DNA of 64,000 nucleotides, taken from contig CP073276.1 of assembly GCA_038561985.1 (NCBI GenBank), forward strand, positions 744,001 through 808,000, read 5' to 3'. The notes under the pieces are model-generated. The model worked only from the letters and a program-made list of their open reading frames with translations, searched no databases and was not told where the DNA came from. Made by a program: the position numbers and the translations under genes. Positions 15,247 to 23,071 of this stretch are shown piece by piece. Position 1 is the stretch's first letter; the number at the start of each line of letters is the position of its first letter. The stretch comes from Petrimonas sulfuriphila (GTDB lineage: Bacteria; Bacteroidota; Bacteroidia; Bacteroidales; Dysgonomonadaceae).

Positions 15247-15782
15247 TCAGACAGTTGTTTGAAAAAATCCCAAATCACTATTCCCGCCGTAACCGAAACA
15301 TTCAGTGAGTGCTTGGTACCGTACTGCGGAATTTCGATGCAGTTGTCCGAAGCATCAACAACTTCCTGTTGCACACCGTGTACTTCATGTCCAAGGATGA
15401 CGGCATATCTTCCCCGCCGGTCCAACGTCAGGGTTTCCAACGAAAGGCTGTTCCGGGTCTGCTCTATGGAAAAAACGGTATACCCGTTCGTTTTCAATTC
15501 TTTAATCGCCGAAATAGGTTCCGCGAAATACCTCCATTTCACCGAATCTTCAGCACCCAGTGCCGTTTTATGAATTTCGGCATCGGGCGGTGGGGCAGCA
15601 ATGCCACAAAGGATAATCTCCTCCACCCGGAAAGCATCGCATGTGCGAAAAACCGAACCGATGTTGTGTCGGCTGCGCACATTGTCCAACACCACCACCA
15701 AGGGAATTTTGGGTGCTTCTCGAAATTCTTTAACACTTATTCTGTTGAGTTCCTCAACGTTGAGTTTTCTTCTGTACATCAT
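15243..15782 (-). CDS. TrmH/SpoU-family RNA 2'-O-methyltransferase
   Basis: An SPOUT methyltransferase of about 179 residues. The three family motifs are present: LDNVRSRHNIGSVFRTCDAF (motif 1 with Asn and Arg that contact the ribose), YAVILGHEVHGVQQEVVD (motif 2) and IPQYGTKHSLNVSVTAGIVIWDF (motif 3). It lacks the N-terminal substrate-binding domain of RlmB, so it is closer to the short TrmH/YibK-like forms that modify tRNA. The frame could start seven codons earlier at 15803. I prefer the Met pair at 15782/15779, which follows an AGAG purine stretch. It lies 38 nt after the glycosyltransferase gene and is coupled to the DCC gene. Confidence 0.88.
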   Translation of the reverse strand: MMYRRKLNVEELNRISVKEFREAPKIPLVVVLDNVRSRHNIGSVFRTCDAFRVEEIILCGIAAPPPDAEIHKTALGAEDSVKWRYFAEPISAIKELKTNGYTVFSIEQTRNSLSLETLTLDRRGRYAVILGHEVHGVQQEVVDASDNCIEIPQYGTKHSLNVSVTAGIVIWDFFKQLSE

Positions 15783-15820
15783 CTCTGTTTCTCTCCCCAT
15801 CACTTAAGAGAAAGGGGAGG

Positions 15821-16558
15821 TTATTTCCCAGGTTTTATTACGGCTCGCACTGCAAACCAAACATGGTGAAGGAAAGTTGACACCTGTCCGTAATGCTTCA
15901 CCATGATCCGGTACCGCTCCTTGAGCGAGGCCTTCCGGTTGGCCGTAGTTATTCCCTCGTTCAGGTAATTAATAAGCGTCAGGTGTGTATTACGGATGTA
16001 GCGGGATTTTCTCATCATGCGGATGCACCAGTCCACATCGGCAGAAAAACGATAATTCAGGTCGTAAGGCTCAAAAATCGATTTCTTGACCATAAACGCC
16101 TGATGGCACACCAGCATTCCTTGTTTAAAACTTTTCCAAGAAAGGGTTTCGGGTGCACTTAGTCGACGCATAAACAAAAATTCCCCGTTATCACCGACAA
16201 TAGCCGTTTCACCATACAAGATGTCAGGGGCCGAAGCGGGTTCGAAAGAATTCATCATTTTCTCTACTGTCTCCGGCAGAAAAAACATATCACCTGCATT
16301 TAAAAAGCAAAGATAGTCACCCGTAGCCATCGTTACGGCTTTATTCATTGCGTCGTACAACCCGTTGTCCGGCTCACTCTTCCATTTCAGTTTGGGATTC
16401 TCATACTGCTGGATCAACGCAAGGGTATTGTCTTTCGATTTTCCGTCCACAATAATATGTTCCACATACGGATACGTTTGTTCGCGAACACTTTTCAGCG
16501 TCCGTTCCAACGTTTTTCCTGCGTTGTAGGTAACGGTTATTACGGAAAGCGATTTCAT
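15821..16558 (-). CDS. Family 2 glycosyltransferase
   Basis: A 245-residue GT-A fold enzyme with the N-terminal SVITVTYNAGKTLERTLKSV, the HIIVDGKSKDNT loop, NGLYDAMNKAVTMATGDYLCFLNAGD (the D-x-D-equivalent NAGD) and a later FSADVDWCIR. It transfers a sugar from a nucleotide donor onto a surface glycan acceptor. It overlaps the upstream methyltransferase gene by four bases and is the last glycan gene of the operon that begins with wecC at 20860. Donor and linkage cannot be predicted. Confidence 0.88.
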   Translation of the reverse strand: MKSLSVITVTYNAGKTLERTLKSVREQTYPYVEHIIVDGKSKDNTLALIQQYENPKLKWKSEPDNGLYDAMNKAVTMATGDYLCFLNAGDMFFLPETVEKMMNSFEPASAPDILYGETAIVGDNGEFLFMRRLSAPETLSWKSFKQGMLVCHQAFMVKKSIFEPYDLNYRFSADVDWCIRMMRKSRYIRNTHLTLINYLNEGITTANRKASLKERYRIMVKHYGQVSTFLHHVWFAVRAVIKPGK

Positions 16559-17280
16559 TTGCGGGCGTAAACAACAATAAACGGCGAAAGGAACCGTCCC
16601 TTCACCGGAAAAAGTTTAACGGCATAACTCAACATTTTCACCCATTTTCGGATACGCTTATTTTTGGGTTTCGGCTCCAGCCAAAGCATAGGCTTCCCCA
16701 GGTATTCAATTTCAACCTCCTTTAAATCGAATTCCTGCATAATGCCTTTCAAACGTGGGATCTCCATCGATTTCAGGTTATGTGCTTCCAGATTTTCCCT
16801 ATCCAACCATTGTTGTATTCTTCCGTTCAACCCGAGAAAATTAGGGACCAGCAGGAGTAAATGTCCGTTTTCCGAGAGCAAGTCCACGTGCCGTGCAATG
16901 ACGTCGCGCGTGTCCTGAAAGTGTTCGATAAATCCCGATGAGAAGACTACATCGTATTTTTTTTCGGACGAAATTTCGAAAAAATCGCCATCAATACACC
17001 GGATGGTATGCTCCGGAAGATTATTGACCGCCTCAAACTTACGGACGATAGCAGTATTCATGTAAAAGTCGAGTACGGTAACATCCGGAATACCCTGCTT
17101 GTAAAAATACGCCGCAAAAATACCGGGAAAACCGCCGATTTCGATAAAACTTTTGGCTCCGCTGAGTTTCGGTATAAATTTTCCGAAAACCACGCTGCGA
17201 GGAATCTTGTCAAATTGATAGTCCGACCAGTATGCCTCCCAGTGCGACTGATCGGTAATATTATTGGGATTGTTCTGCAT
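16555..17280 (-). CDS. Class I SAM-dependent methyltransferase
   Basis: A 241-residue protein with a Rossmann methyltransferase core. The SAM-binding motif I reads FIEIGGFPGIFAAYF (about residues 41-55), with an acidic residue after the next strand (VTVLDFYM). The post-motif DVVFSSGFIEHFQDTRDVI is typical of the methyltransf_11/23 group. It overlaps both neighbours (20 bp with the upstream glycosyltransferase, 4 bp with the downstream one), so it is part of the polysaccharide operon. It probably methylates a sugar or a lipid-linked intermediate. Confidence 0.85.
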   Translation of the reverse strand: MQNNPNNITDQSHWEAYWSDYQFDKIPRSVVFGKFIPKLSGAKSFIEIGGFPGIFAAYFYKQGIPDVTVLDFYMNTAIVRKFEAVNNLPEHTIRCIDGDFFEISSEKKYDVVFSSGFIEHFQDTRDVIARHVDLLSENGHLLLLVPNFLGLNGRIQQWLDRENLEAHNLKSMEIPRLKGIMQEFDLKEVEIEYLGKPMLWLEPKPKNKRIRKWVKMLSYAVKLFPVKGRFLSPFIVVYARK

Positions 17281-18493
17281 AAATCGTTAAATAGCGGTTG
17301 ACAATTATTTCCTCTGCGTATTCCGACAATACTTTTTTTCGGGCATTTTCCGAAAGCTGCCGGAAGTCAGCTTCAAAAAGGATCCACTGCAAACCTTGGG
17401 TTAAGTCATCAGCGTCCTTATATTCGGCCACATATCCGTTTTTTCGGTGGTCAATCATTTCGGGGATTCCCCCGGTATTGAATCCAACACAAGGTGTACC
17501 GCATGACATAGCCTCCATAAGGGTATTCGGTAGGTTCTCCTGCAGTGAAGGTGTCACAAAAACATCGGCAGCATTATAAAGATCCGGCATTCTATCCGGG
17601 GTAACAAATCCGGTATTCACGGACAAGGCCGGCAGTTGCTGTGCAATTTCGTTCCCGTTTGTCCCGGCAATCAGGAACAGCACCTCTTTGTTGTTAAGTC
17701 GTTTGCCGGCTTCTATCAAGTAGTCCATCCCTTTTCGTTTGTCGGAAGCTTTAACCGCGGCAAACAAAATAATCCTTTTGTTCGCAGGTAAGCCCAGTTT
17801 TTGTTTTGCTTCCTCCTTATTTTTGGGAAAGTACCTTTGCGTATCGATGGGGTTTGGAATAGAAACTACCCGGCGTCCTGTTGTAAGTGGACTTTTTTCT
17901 GCTAGCCTTCCAAGCCACTGGCTGCAGGCCACAAATTCTATTTTTCCCTGATCGTATGCCGTCTGTTTTTTTCGAAAAATCCGGTGAGAAAGATCGTTCT
18001 CCAATGGAGCTTTCAAGTATGGACAATTTCCGCATGAATGATGAAAGCGTGCACACAGTCCAGCATGATGACAAATTCCGGTGAAGGGCCACATATCGTG
18101 CATCGTCCACACCACCTTTTTACCGCTGGCAAGGATCTCTCCGATTTCGCTGATCGATAACATCCCCTGATTGATCCAGTGTAGATGAATAATGTCAGCT
18201 CGCTTAAATTCGGGAAGCCGGGTAACGGAAATTCCGGTATTGGCGATGGAAACATCAAAAAGGTTCTCCCGCGATAACCGGTTTTGCAAAAATATTTGTC
18301 CGCGCTCCCCATAAAAATGCAGGTTATTTTGAATTTTGCCGCCTGCTTGCATAATATACTCATTGTCAGAACGTTTATCACGAACCAGCATCTTCGCCCT
18401 TACCCCCTTGGCACGGAGAGCATTCATCAACCGGAAAGCTGCAATGGCTGCCCCGCCGTGAATATCGGATGTGCTGATTATAAGTACGTTCAT
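17261..18493 (-). CDS. Family 4 glycosyltransferase
   Basis: A 410-residue GT-B enzyme. The N-terminal domain starts MNVLIISTSDIHGGAAIAAFRLMNAL and holds a Cys/His-rich segment (WPFTGICHHAGLCARFHHSCGNCPYL) as in WcaC/WbaZ-like enzymes. The C-terminal domain has the nucleotide-sugar motif VFVTPSLQENLPNTLMEAMSCGTPCVGFNTGGIPEMI with the Glu-x7-Glu pattern. It overlaps wecB by four bases and the methyltransferase by 20. It adds a sugar to a surface polysaccharide. The unusual Cys/His cluster may bind metal. Confidence 0.9.
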   Translation of the reverse strand: MNVLIISTSDIHGGAAIAAFRLMNALRAKGVRAKMLVRDKRSDNEYIMQAGGKIQNNLHFYGERGQIFLQNRLSRENLFDVSIANTGISVTRLPEFKRADIIHLHWINQGMLSISEIGEILASGKKVVWTMHDMWPFTGICHHAGLCARFHHSCGNCPYLKAPLENDLSHRIFRKKQTAYDQGKIEFVACSQWLGRLAEKSPLTTGRRVVSIPNPIDTQRYFPKNKEEAKQKLGLPANKRIILFAAVKASDKRKGMDYLIEAGKRLNNKEVLFLIAGTNGNEIAQQLPALSVNTGFVTPDRMPDLYNAADVFVTPSLQENLPNTLMEAMSCGTPCVGFNTGGIPEMIDHRKNGYVAEYKDADDLTQGLQWILFEADFRQLSENARKKVLSEYAEEIIVNRYLTIYAEQSQ

Positions 18494-19650
18494 GCTATTT
18501 CCAACATTTTCTCAACGATACGTTCACATGCCTTGCCGTCACCGTATGGATTGGTTCTGGTTGACATAGAATAATAATAGCTATCGTCCGATAAAAGCCG
18601 GGAGGTTTCTGACACAATCAGGCTGTAGTTCGTTCCGACCAGCCTGACTGTCCCGGCCTCCAGTGCTTCGGGACGCTCCGTGGTATCCCGCATGACCAGA
18701 ACCGGCTTACCTAAGCCTGGAGCTTCTTCCTGAATTCCTCCACTGTCGGTCAGGATCAACCTGCTCTTTTCCATGAGGTAGACAAAAGGCAGGTAATCCA
18801 GGGGTTCTATTAAATGGAGGTTTTCGTGCTTATCATCACTAAACACCTCACGAATGGTTTCGCGCACATTCGGATTAAGGTGCATTGGGTAAATGAAATG
18901 AGTTTCGGGGAACTTTTCCGATAACGTTTTTATTGCTTGGCAAATATGTGTAAATCCTTCACCAAAATTTTCCCTCCTGTGGCCGGTAATTAATACAAGT
19001 TGCGGGGTAAGGCTTCCGCCCATTTTTTCGGGCAACCCACTCCGGATTAGGGTTTCCTCGATCTCTTTCCGAAGGTTTTTATCGGTTTTTATTTTTTGAG
19101 TAACCCAATACAGCGCATCAATAACCGTATTTCCTGTTACTGAAATACTGTTTTCTTTGATTCCCTCATCCAACAGGTTCTGCTTGCTTAAGGGAGTAGG
19201 TGCAAAATTGTATGTGGCTATCCGGCTTGTGATTTGACGGTTAATTTCTTCCGGCCAAGGGCTGTACATGTTGTGTGTTCTCAGCCCTGCTTCGACATGC
19301 GCTACCGGTATTTTCTGGTAAAAAGCAGCCAACGCGGTTACCGTGGAAGTGGCTGTGTCGCCATGTACAATCACCCAATCGGGTTGCGACTGCTTCAGCA
19401 CATCCCTCATACCCGTTAATATGCTGGATGTTATGTCGTATAAGTCCTGATTGCTTTTCATAACATTCAAGTCATAATCGGGTCTTATTTCAAACAGACG
19501 AAGAACCTGATCCAACATTTGCCGGTGTTGCCCGGTTACACAAACAAGAACATGAAATTTATCGGGATATTTCTGAAACTCCCTAATCAACGGAGCCATT
19601 TTTATAGCCTCGGGACGGGTTCCAAAAACAAGCATTATTTTTTTTCGCAT
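18490..19650 (-). CDS. wecB: UDP-N-acetylglucosamine 2-epimerase (non-hydrolysing)
   Basis: Interconverts UDP-GlcNAc and UDP-ManNAc, the first step towards ManNAc-uronic acid. The family motifs VFGTRPEAIKMAPLI (N-terminus), HVEAGLRTHNMYSPWPEEINR and the C-terminal LTDSGGIQEEAPGLGKPVLVMRDTTERPE are all present. I start at ATG 19650, preceded by GAGGG, four nt after the wecC stop. An upstream ATG at 19683 would overlap wecC. It works directly with WecC encoded just before it, and together they make UDP-ManNAcA for the glycan assembled by the following glycosyltransferases. Confidence 0.96.
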   Translation of the reverse strand: MRKKIMLVFGTRPEAIKMAPLIREFQKYPDKFHVLVCVTGQHRQMLDQVLRLFEIRPDYDLNVMKSNQDLYDITSSILTGMRDVLKQSQPDWVIVHGDTATSTVTALAAFYQKIPVAHVEAGLRTHNMYSPWPEEINRQITSRIATYNFAPTPLSKQNLLDEGIKENSISVTGNTVIDALYWVTQKIKTDKNLRKEIEETLIRSGLPEKMGGSLTPQLVLITGHRRENFGEGFTHICQAIKTLSEKFPETHFIYPMHLNPNVRETIREVFSDDKHENLHLIEPLDYLPFVYLMEKSRLILTDSGGIQEEAPGLGKPVLVMRDTTERPEALEAGTVRLVGTNYSLIVSETSRLLSDDSYYYSMSTRTNPYGDGKACERIVEKMLEIA

Positions 19651-19654
19651 ACCC

Positions 19655-20860
19655 TCATTTTTTAAAAACCCCACAGAAATCAAGGATCACCTTATCATCT
19701 CTGAAAATCAACTTCTTAAACTCCTTATGAGCTACCAGAAACGCAACTATATCGGCCGTGTCATACGCTTCCGCATAATCGGTAAGCTTAAAAACCTTAT
19801 GCGTCTCTATATTGGGCTCAACGATTAAGAAATCAGCGTTGTTATGCCCTTGCATTACTTTCGAGACAATGTATTTGGCAGGTGACTCCCTCAAATCTTC
19901 GATGTTCGGCTTAAAAGAAAGCCCCATCAAAGCCACAACAGGTTCCCGGCCTTCACGTAAATTGAAATCCTTCATCGTGGAAAGAATTTTCTCTGAACAC
20001 CAAAAAGCTTTGTAATTGTTTATTTCACGGGCCTTTCCTATCAGTTGAGACTCAATCGGAAATTCTGAAGTGATGAAATAGGGATCCACGGCAATACAAT
20101 GTCCTCCCACCCCACTTCCGGGTTGAAGAATGTTTACACGGGGATGTTTGTTGGCTAGCTCGATCAGTTCCCAGACATTGATATGGGCTTTCTCACATAT
20201 GATGGAAAGCTCGTTAGCAAAAGCAATCTGCACATCGCGAGAAGCATTCTCTGTCAGTTTACACATTTCGGCAGTACGCGCATTTGTCTTGTACAGGGAT
20301 CCTTTCACAAAATGGCTGTAGAAGCCGGCAGCTTTTTCCGAGGATCCTTCGTCGATACCTCCTATCACACGGTCGTTGTGAATTAATTCATAAACGGTAT
20401 TTCCCGGCAATACTCTTTCAGGACAATAACTCAAATAGATTTTATCTTTTAACGCAGGCTTTTCGGAATAAATCAACTCTGCCATCTTTTCCGTGGTGCC
20501 CACAGGGCATGTTGACTCAATAATACACAAATCTCCTTCCTTCAAGTAAGGAAGAACGGTGGTGACAGCAGACTCCACGTACGAGACGTCGGGTTCATGA
20601 TTTCCTTTAAACGGGGTGGGCACCACAATGACGTAAACATCACTTGTTTGCGGCTCAGTATATGCTTTAAGGGTTCCGTTGGAAGTGACTTTTTTGCATA
20701 TCTTATCCAATCCGGGTTCTGAGAAATGAACTTTCCCGGAATTCACACTTTTCACTACTTCGGGATTAATGTCTACACCGATTACTTCAATACCGTTATC
20801 AGCCGCGATTACAGCTGTCGGCAAACCTATATAACCCAATCCAATAAAACAAGCTTTCAT
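19655..20860 (-). CDS. wecC: UDP-N-acetyl-D-mannosamine dehydrogenase
   Basis: Oxidises UDP-ManNAc to UDP-ManNAcA with two NAD. The 401-residue protein shows the N-terminal GLGYIGLPTAVIAADNG nucleotide-binding motif and STCPVGTTEKM. The substrate site ELIELANKHPRVNILQPGSGVGGHCIAVDP holds the catalytic Cys in GGHC. LSFKPNIEDLRESPA follows, in the C-terminal domain. Its pairing with wecB in the same operon supports the ManNAc form over a UDP-glucose dehydrogenase. It is first in the operon, with a promoter box at 20884-20891. Confidence 0.95.
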   Translation of the reverse strand: MKACFIGLGYIGLPTAVIAADNGIEVIGVDINPEVVKSVNSGKVHFSEPGLDKICKKVTSNGTLKAYTEPQTSDVYVIVVPTPFKGNHEPDVSYVESAVTTVLPYLKEGDLCIIESTCPVGTTEKMAELIYSEKPALKDKIYLSYCPERVLPGNTVYELIHNDRVIGGIDEGSSEKAAGFYSHFVKGSLYKTNARTAEMCKLTENASRDVQIAFANELSIICEKAHINVWELIELANKHPRVNILQPGSGVGGHCIAVDPYFITSEFPIESQLIGKAREINNYKAFWCSEKILSTMKDFNLREGREPVVALMGLSFKPNIEDLRESPAKYIVSKVMQGHNNADFLIVEPNIETHKVFKLTDYAEAYDTADIVAFLVAHKEFKKLIFRDDKVILDFCGVFKK

Positions 20861-20883
20861 ATACTAATCCATTAATTCAACTA

Positions 20884-20891
20884 CAAAAATA
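20884..20891 (-). promoter_or_regulatory. Putative -7 box of the wecC-wecB polysaccharide operon
   Basis: On the minus strand TATTTTTG matches TAnnTTTG, 24 nt upstream of the wecC start codon. No clear -33 element. The 100-bp gap separates the operon from the upstream glycosyltransferase gene. Confidence 0.45.
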
Positions 20892-20961
20892 AGCGTAAAA
20901 TTCCTAATAAAACGGTTAACGCCACATATATACCCATTTTCTTTGACGGGAGAAAGACAAA

Positions 20962-22170
20962 TCAATTCGATAAAATAGTTTTGTAGGCATTTACATACCT
21001 ATCGCTGACCGTATCCAGGTTGACCTTATTTTTGATGATTTCGAAGGAATGTTCTCCCATTTTTTTTCTTAAGCCGGGATCATTAAACAGCGCAATTATC
21101 TTTTCGGACAGATCTACGGCATCATTTTCCCGGAAAAAGAATCCGTTACTCCCTTCGTAAACCAGATCCCGCTCGGTACCGTCACATACCGAACATATTA
21201 CCGGAAGGGAGAACGTCATGGCATCGTTGATGGACAACCCCCCCATTCCTGCCAAAACATAAACCGATGACGCCAAGAAGTATCTTCCTATCAATAAATT
21301 ATCGTAAATCTCTCCGGTAAAAATAACTCGGCTGCCGATCTTCAAGTCACGGGCTTGTTTTTTCAGATTTTCCATTTCGGGGCCATCTCCTACGATCACC
21401 AGCTCCGCACCGGGGAAATGCGACAGTACTTTTGAAAAGGCGTCCATCAATAAATCCACCCTTTTCCATTTCACCAACCTTCCGATATGAATCATCCTGT
21501 GATCATTTTGAGGCAACAGAGGTTGTTCTTTGGACAGTTCTTGTCTGATCCGGAGCAATTCCTCGGAATTGTTTGAGTTGTAGGTAACAAACACCGACTT
21601 TTCGGATAGGTTATAAGTAGGCAAGATCTCTTTCCCTACAGACGAATAGACTACCGCACCATCAGCGTGTGAGTAACAGTATTTCCTGATTTCTGCAACG
21701 AGTTTCTGCCGTATGTGGAAAAACAACCCTTTATTCAGCAGGTTCATATCTTCATCGTATACAGGGTTTTCTTTGTAGAAGGAGCTGAGTTTTCCATAGG
21801 GTGGAACCTGAAAAGGGATTTCGCGCATCACAAATTTGGATTTGGTCTCCTTTAAAGCTTTCCTTAATTCAGGTTGAGTGAAATACTGCAAGAAAAAAGG
21901 CCAGCCTACGACAAAAATATCAGGCTTCTCTCTGTATATGATGGAAGGAAGTTCCCTGAAGCCGGTTTTGCCCAGCAGCGATTTTCTTTCTTCACTCGTT
22001 ATAACCCTGTAATTTGCCACCTCCCGGCCAATCACCCTTACGCCTTTTCCAATCATTGTACTTTTTTTCGGAGGAACAACCACCACAACTTCCACTCCTT
22101 TATCAGCCAGCTTATTCAACAAAGCATTGGCATAAGGTGGAATTCCTCCAAAAACGTACAATACTTTCAT
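20962..22170 (-). CDS. Family 4 glycosyltransferase
   Basis: A 402-residue GT-B enzyme. The N-terminus begins MKVLYVFGGIPPYANALLNKLADKGVEVVVVVPP. The C-terminal domain has the GRLVKWKRVDLLMDAFSKV and VIVGDGPEMENLKK motifs of group 4, and SSVYVLAGMGGLSINDAMTFSLPVICS. The usual Glu-x7-Glu is not obvious (it reads GLSINDAMTFSLPV), so the retaining mechanism may be altered. It begins 12 nt after the MBL-fold gene and is probably co-transcribed with it. It lies just before the wec operon and likely works on the same surface glycan. Confidence 0.85.
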   Translation of the reverse strand: MKVLYVFGGIPPYANALLNKLADKGVEVVVVVPPKKSTMIGKGVRVIGREVANYRVITSEERKSLLGKTGFRELPSIIYREKPDIFVVGWPFFLQYFTQPELRKALKETKSKFVMREIPFQVPPYGKLSSFYKENPVYDEDMNLLNKGLFFHIRQKLVAEIRKYCYSHADGAVVYSSVGKEILPTYNLSEKSVFVTYNSNNSEELLRIRQELSKEQPLLPQNDHRMIHIGRLVKWKRVDLLMDAFSKVLSHFPGAELVIVGDGPEMENLKKQARDLKIGSRVIFTGEIYDNLLIGRYFLASSVYVLAGMGGLSINDAMTFSLPVICSVCDGTERDLVYEGSNGFFFRENDAVDLSEKIIALFNDPGLRKKMGEHSFEIIKNKVNLDTVSDRYVNAYKTILSN

Positions 22171-22182
22171 TTACAGCGGAAT

Positions 22183-23010
22183 TTAAAATTCAATTTTCGA
22201 AGACAACACATTCCGGCGGAAAACGCCTAAATTTATATTCACTCCCACCTCTATACCTTTGCCGACAAGTTCATTCTTCACCGTCTCATATGCCAGATCG
22301 GGACTGTTGTTATCACCGCTCAGGTGGCAAAGCCAGATATTCCGGAGATGAGGTGAACAGTTGTTTGCCAAAAACTCAGCAGTCTGCCGGTTGCTCAAGT
22401 GTCCCGTTCCGTTACTGATTCGCTGTTTAAGGAAATAGGGATACCTTCCGTTAAGAAGCATTTCTTCGTCGTAATTGCTTTCAATAACCAGGTGGTTAGC
22501 TTTTCCGGCGTAATAGGCTACATCATCGGTTATAGCCCCGATGTCGGTTGCCAGTGTAAGCTTGTGATTACCGAACTCAAAAAAATAACCGGCATTGTCG
22601 CTGCTGTCGTGCGGGACATCGAAAGCGGTAATCCTAAAATCTTCTATCTGAAACGACTCTCCCTTCTCTATAATTCGTTTAGTTGCACCGTTGATGGTGT
22701 TTTTAACAAGGGGACAGTTACGAATGCCCCGGTGTACCTTCTCTGTAGCATAGACCGGTATATTAAGTTTTTCGCTCAGGTACCCTGCTGATTTTATGTG
22801 GTCGTAATGGTCGTGTGTCACCAGAAGGGCGTAAATTGACGAAAAATCGATACCGTGATCACCCAATCTTTTTTTGATAATACGTGGCCCCAATCCAGCA
22901 TCGATAAGCATCCCGTAGTGGCTGTTTCCCAGGTAATAACAATTACCGCAACTACCGCTGCCCAAACTGAAGAACGAGAATTTATCGGAAGAAAATAAGT
23001 TATGTTGCAT
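22183..23010 (-). CDS. MBL-fold metallo-hydrolase (YycJ/WalJ-like)
   Basis: A 275-residue metallo-beta-lactamase-fold protein. The metal-binding motif HDHYDH (THDHYDHIKSAG, about residues 78-83) is intact, and a later Asp/His set (LATDIGAITDDV and WLCHLSGDNNSPDLA) completes the site. The N-terminal FFSLGSGSCGNCYYLG is the signature of the YycJ/WalJ group, exonuclease-like proteins linked to cell-wall homeostasis. A promoter box lies at 23032-23039. The downstream glycosyltransferase is only 12 nt away. Confidence 0.88.
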   Translation of the reverse strand: MQHNLFSSDKFSFFSLGSGSCGNCYYLGNSHYGMLIDAGLGPRIIKKRLGDHGIDFSSIYALLVTHDHYDHIKSAGYLSEKLNIPVYATEKVHRGIRNCPLVKNTINGATKRIIEKGESFQIEDFRITAFDVPHDSSDNAGYFFEFGNHKLTLATDIGAITDDVAYYAGKANHLVIESNYDEEMLLNGRYPYFLKQRISNGTGHLSNRQTAEFLANNCSPHLRNIWLCHLSGDNNSPDLAYETVKNELVGKGIEVGVNINLGVFRRNVLSSKIEF

Positions 23011-23031
23011 ATTCTAACGGACAAAGGTACG

Positions 23032-23039
23032 AACAATTT
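23032..23039 (-). promoter_or_regulatory. Putative -7 box for the MBL-fold gene
   Basis: On the minus strand TACCTTTG followed by TCC, about 22 nt upstream of the start codon at 23010. No -33 element seen. Confidence 0.5.
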
Positions 23040-23071
23040 ATGATTTTTGTGCGTAATCCGACCTACCTTCG

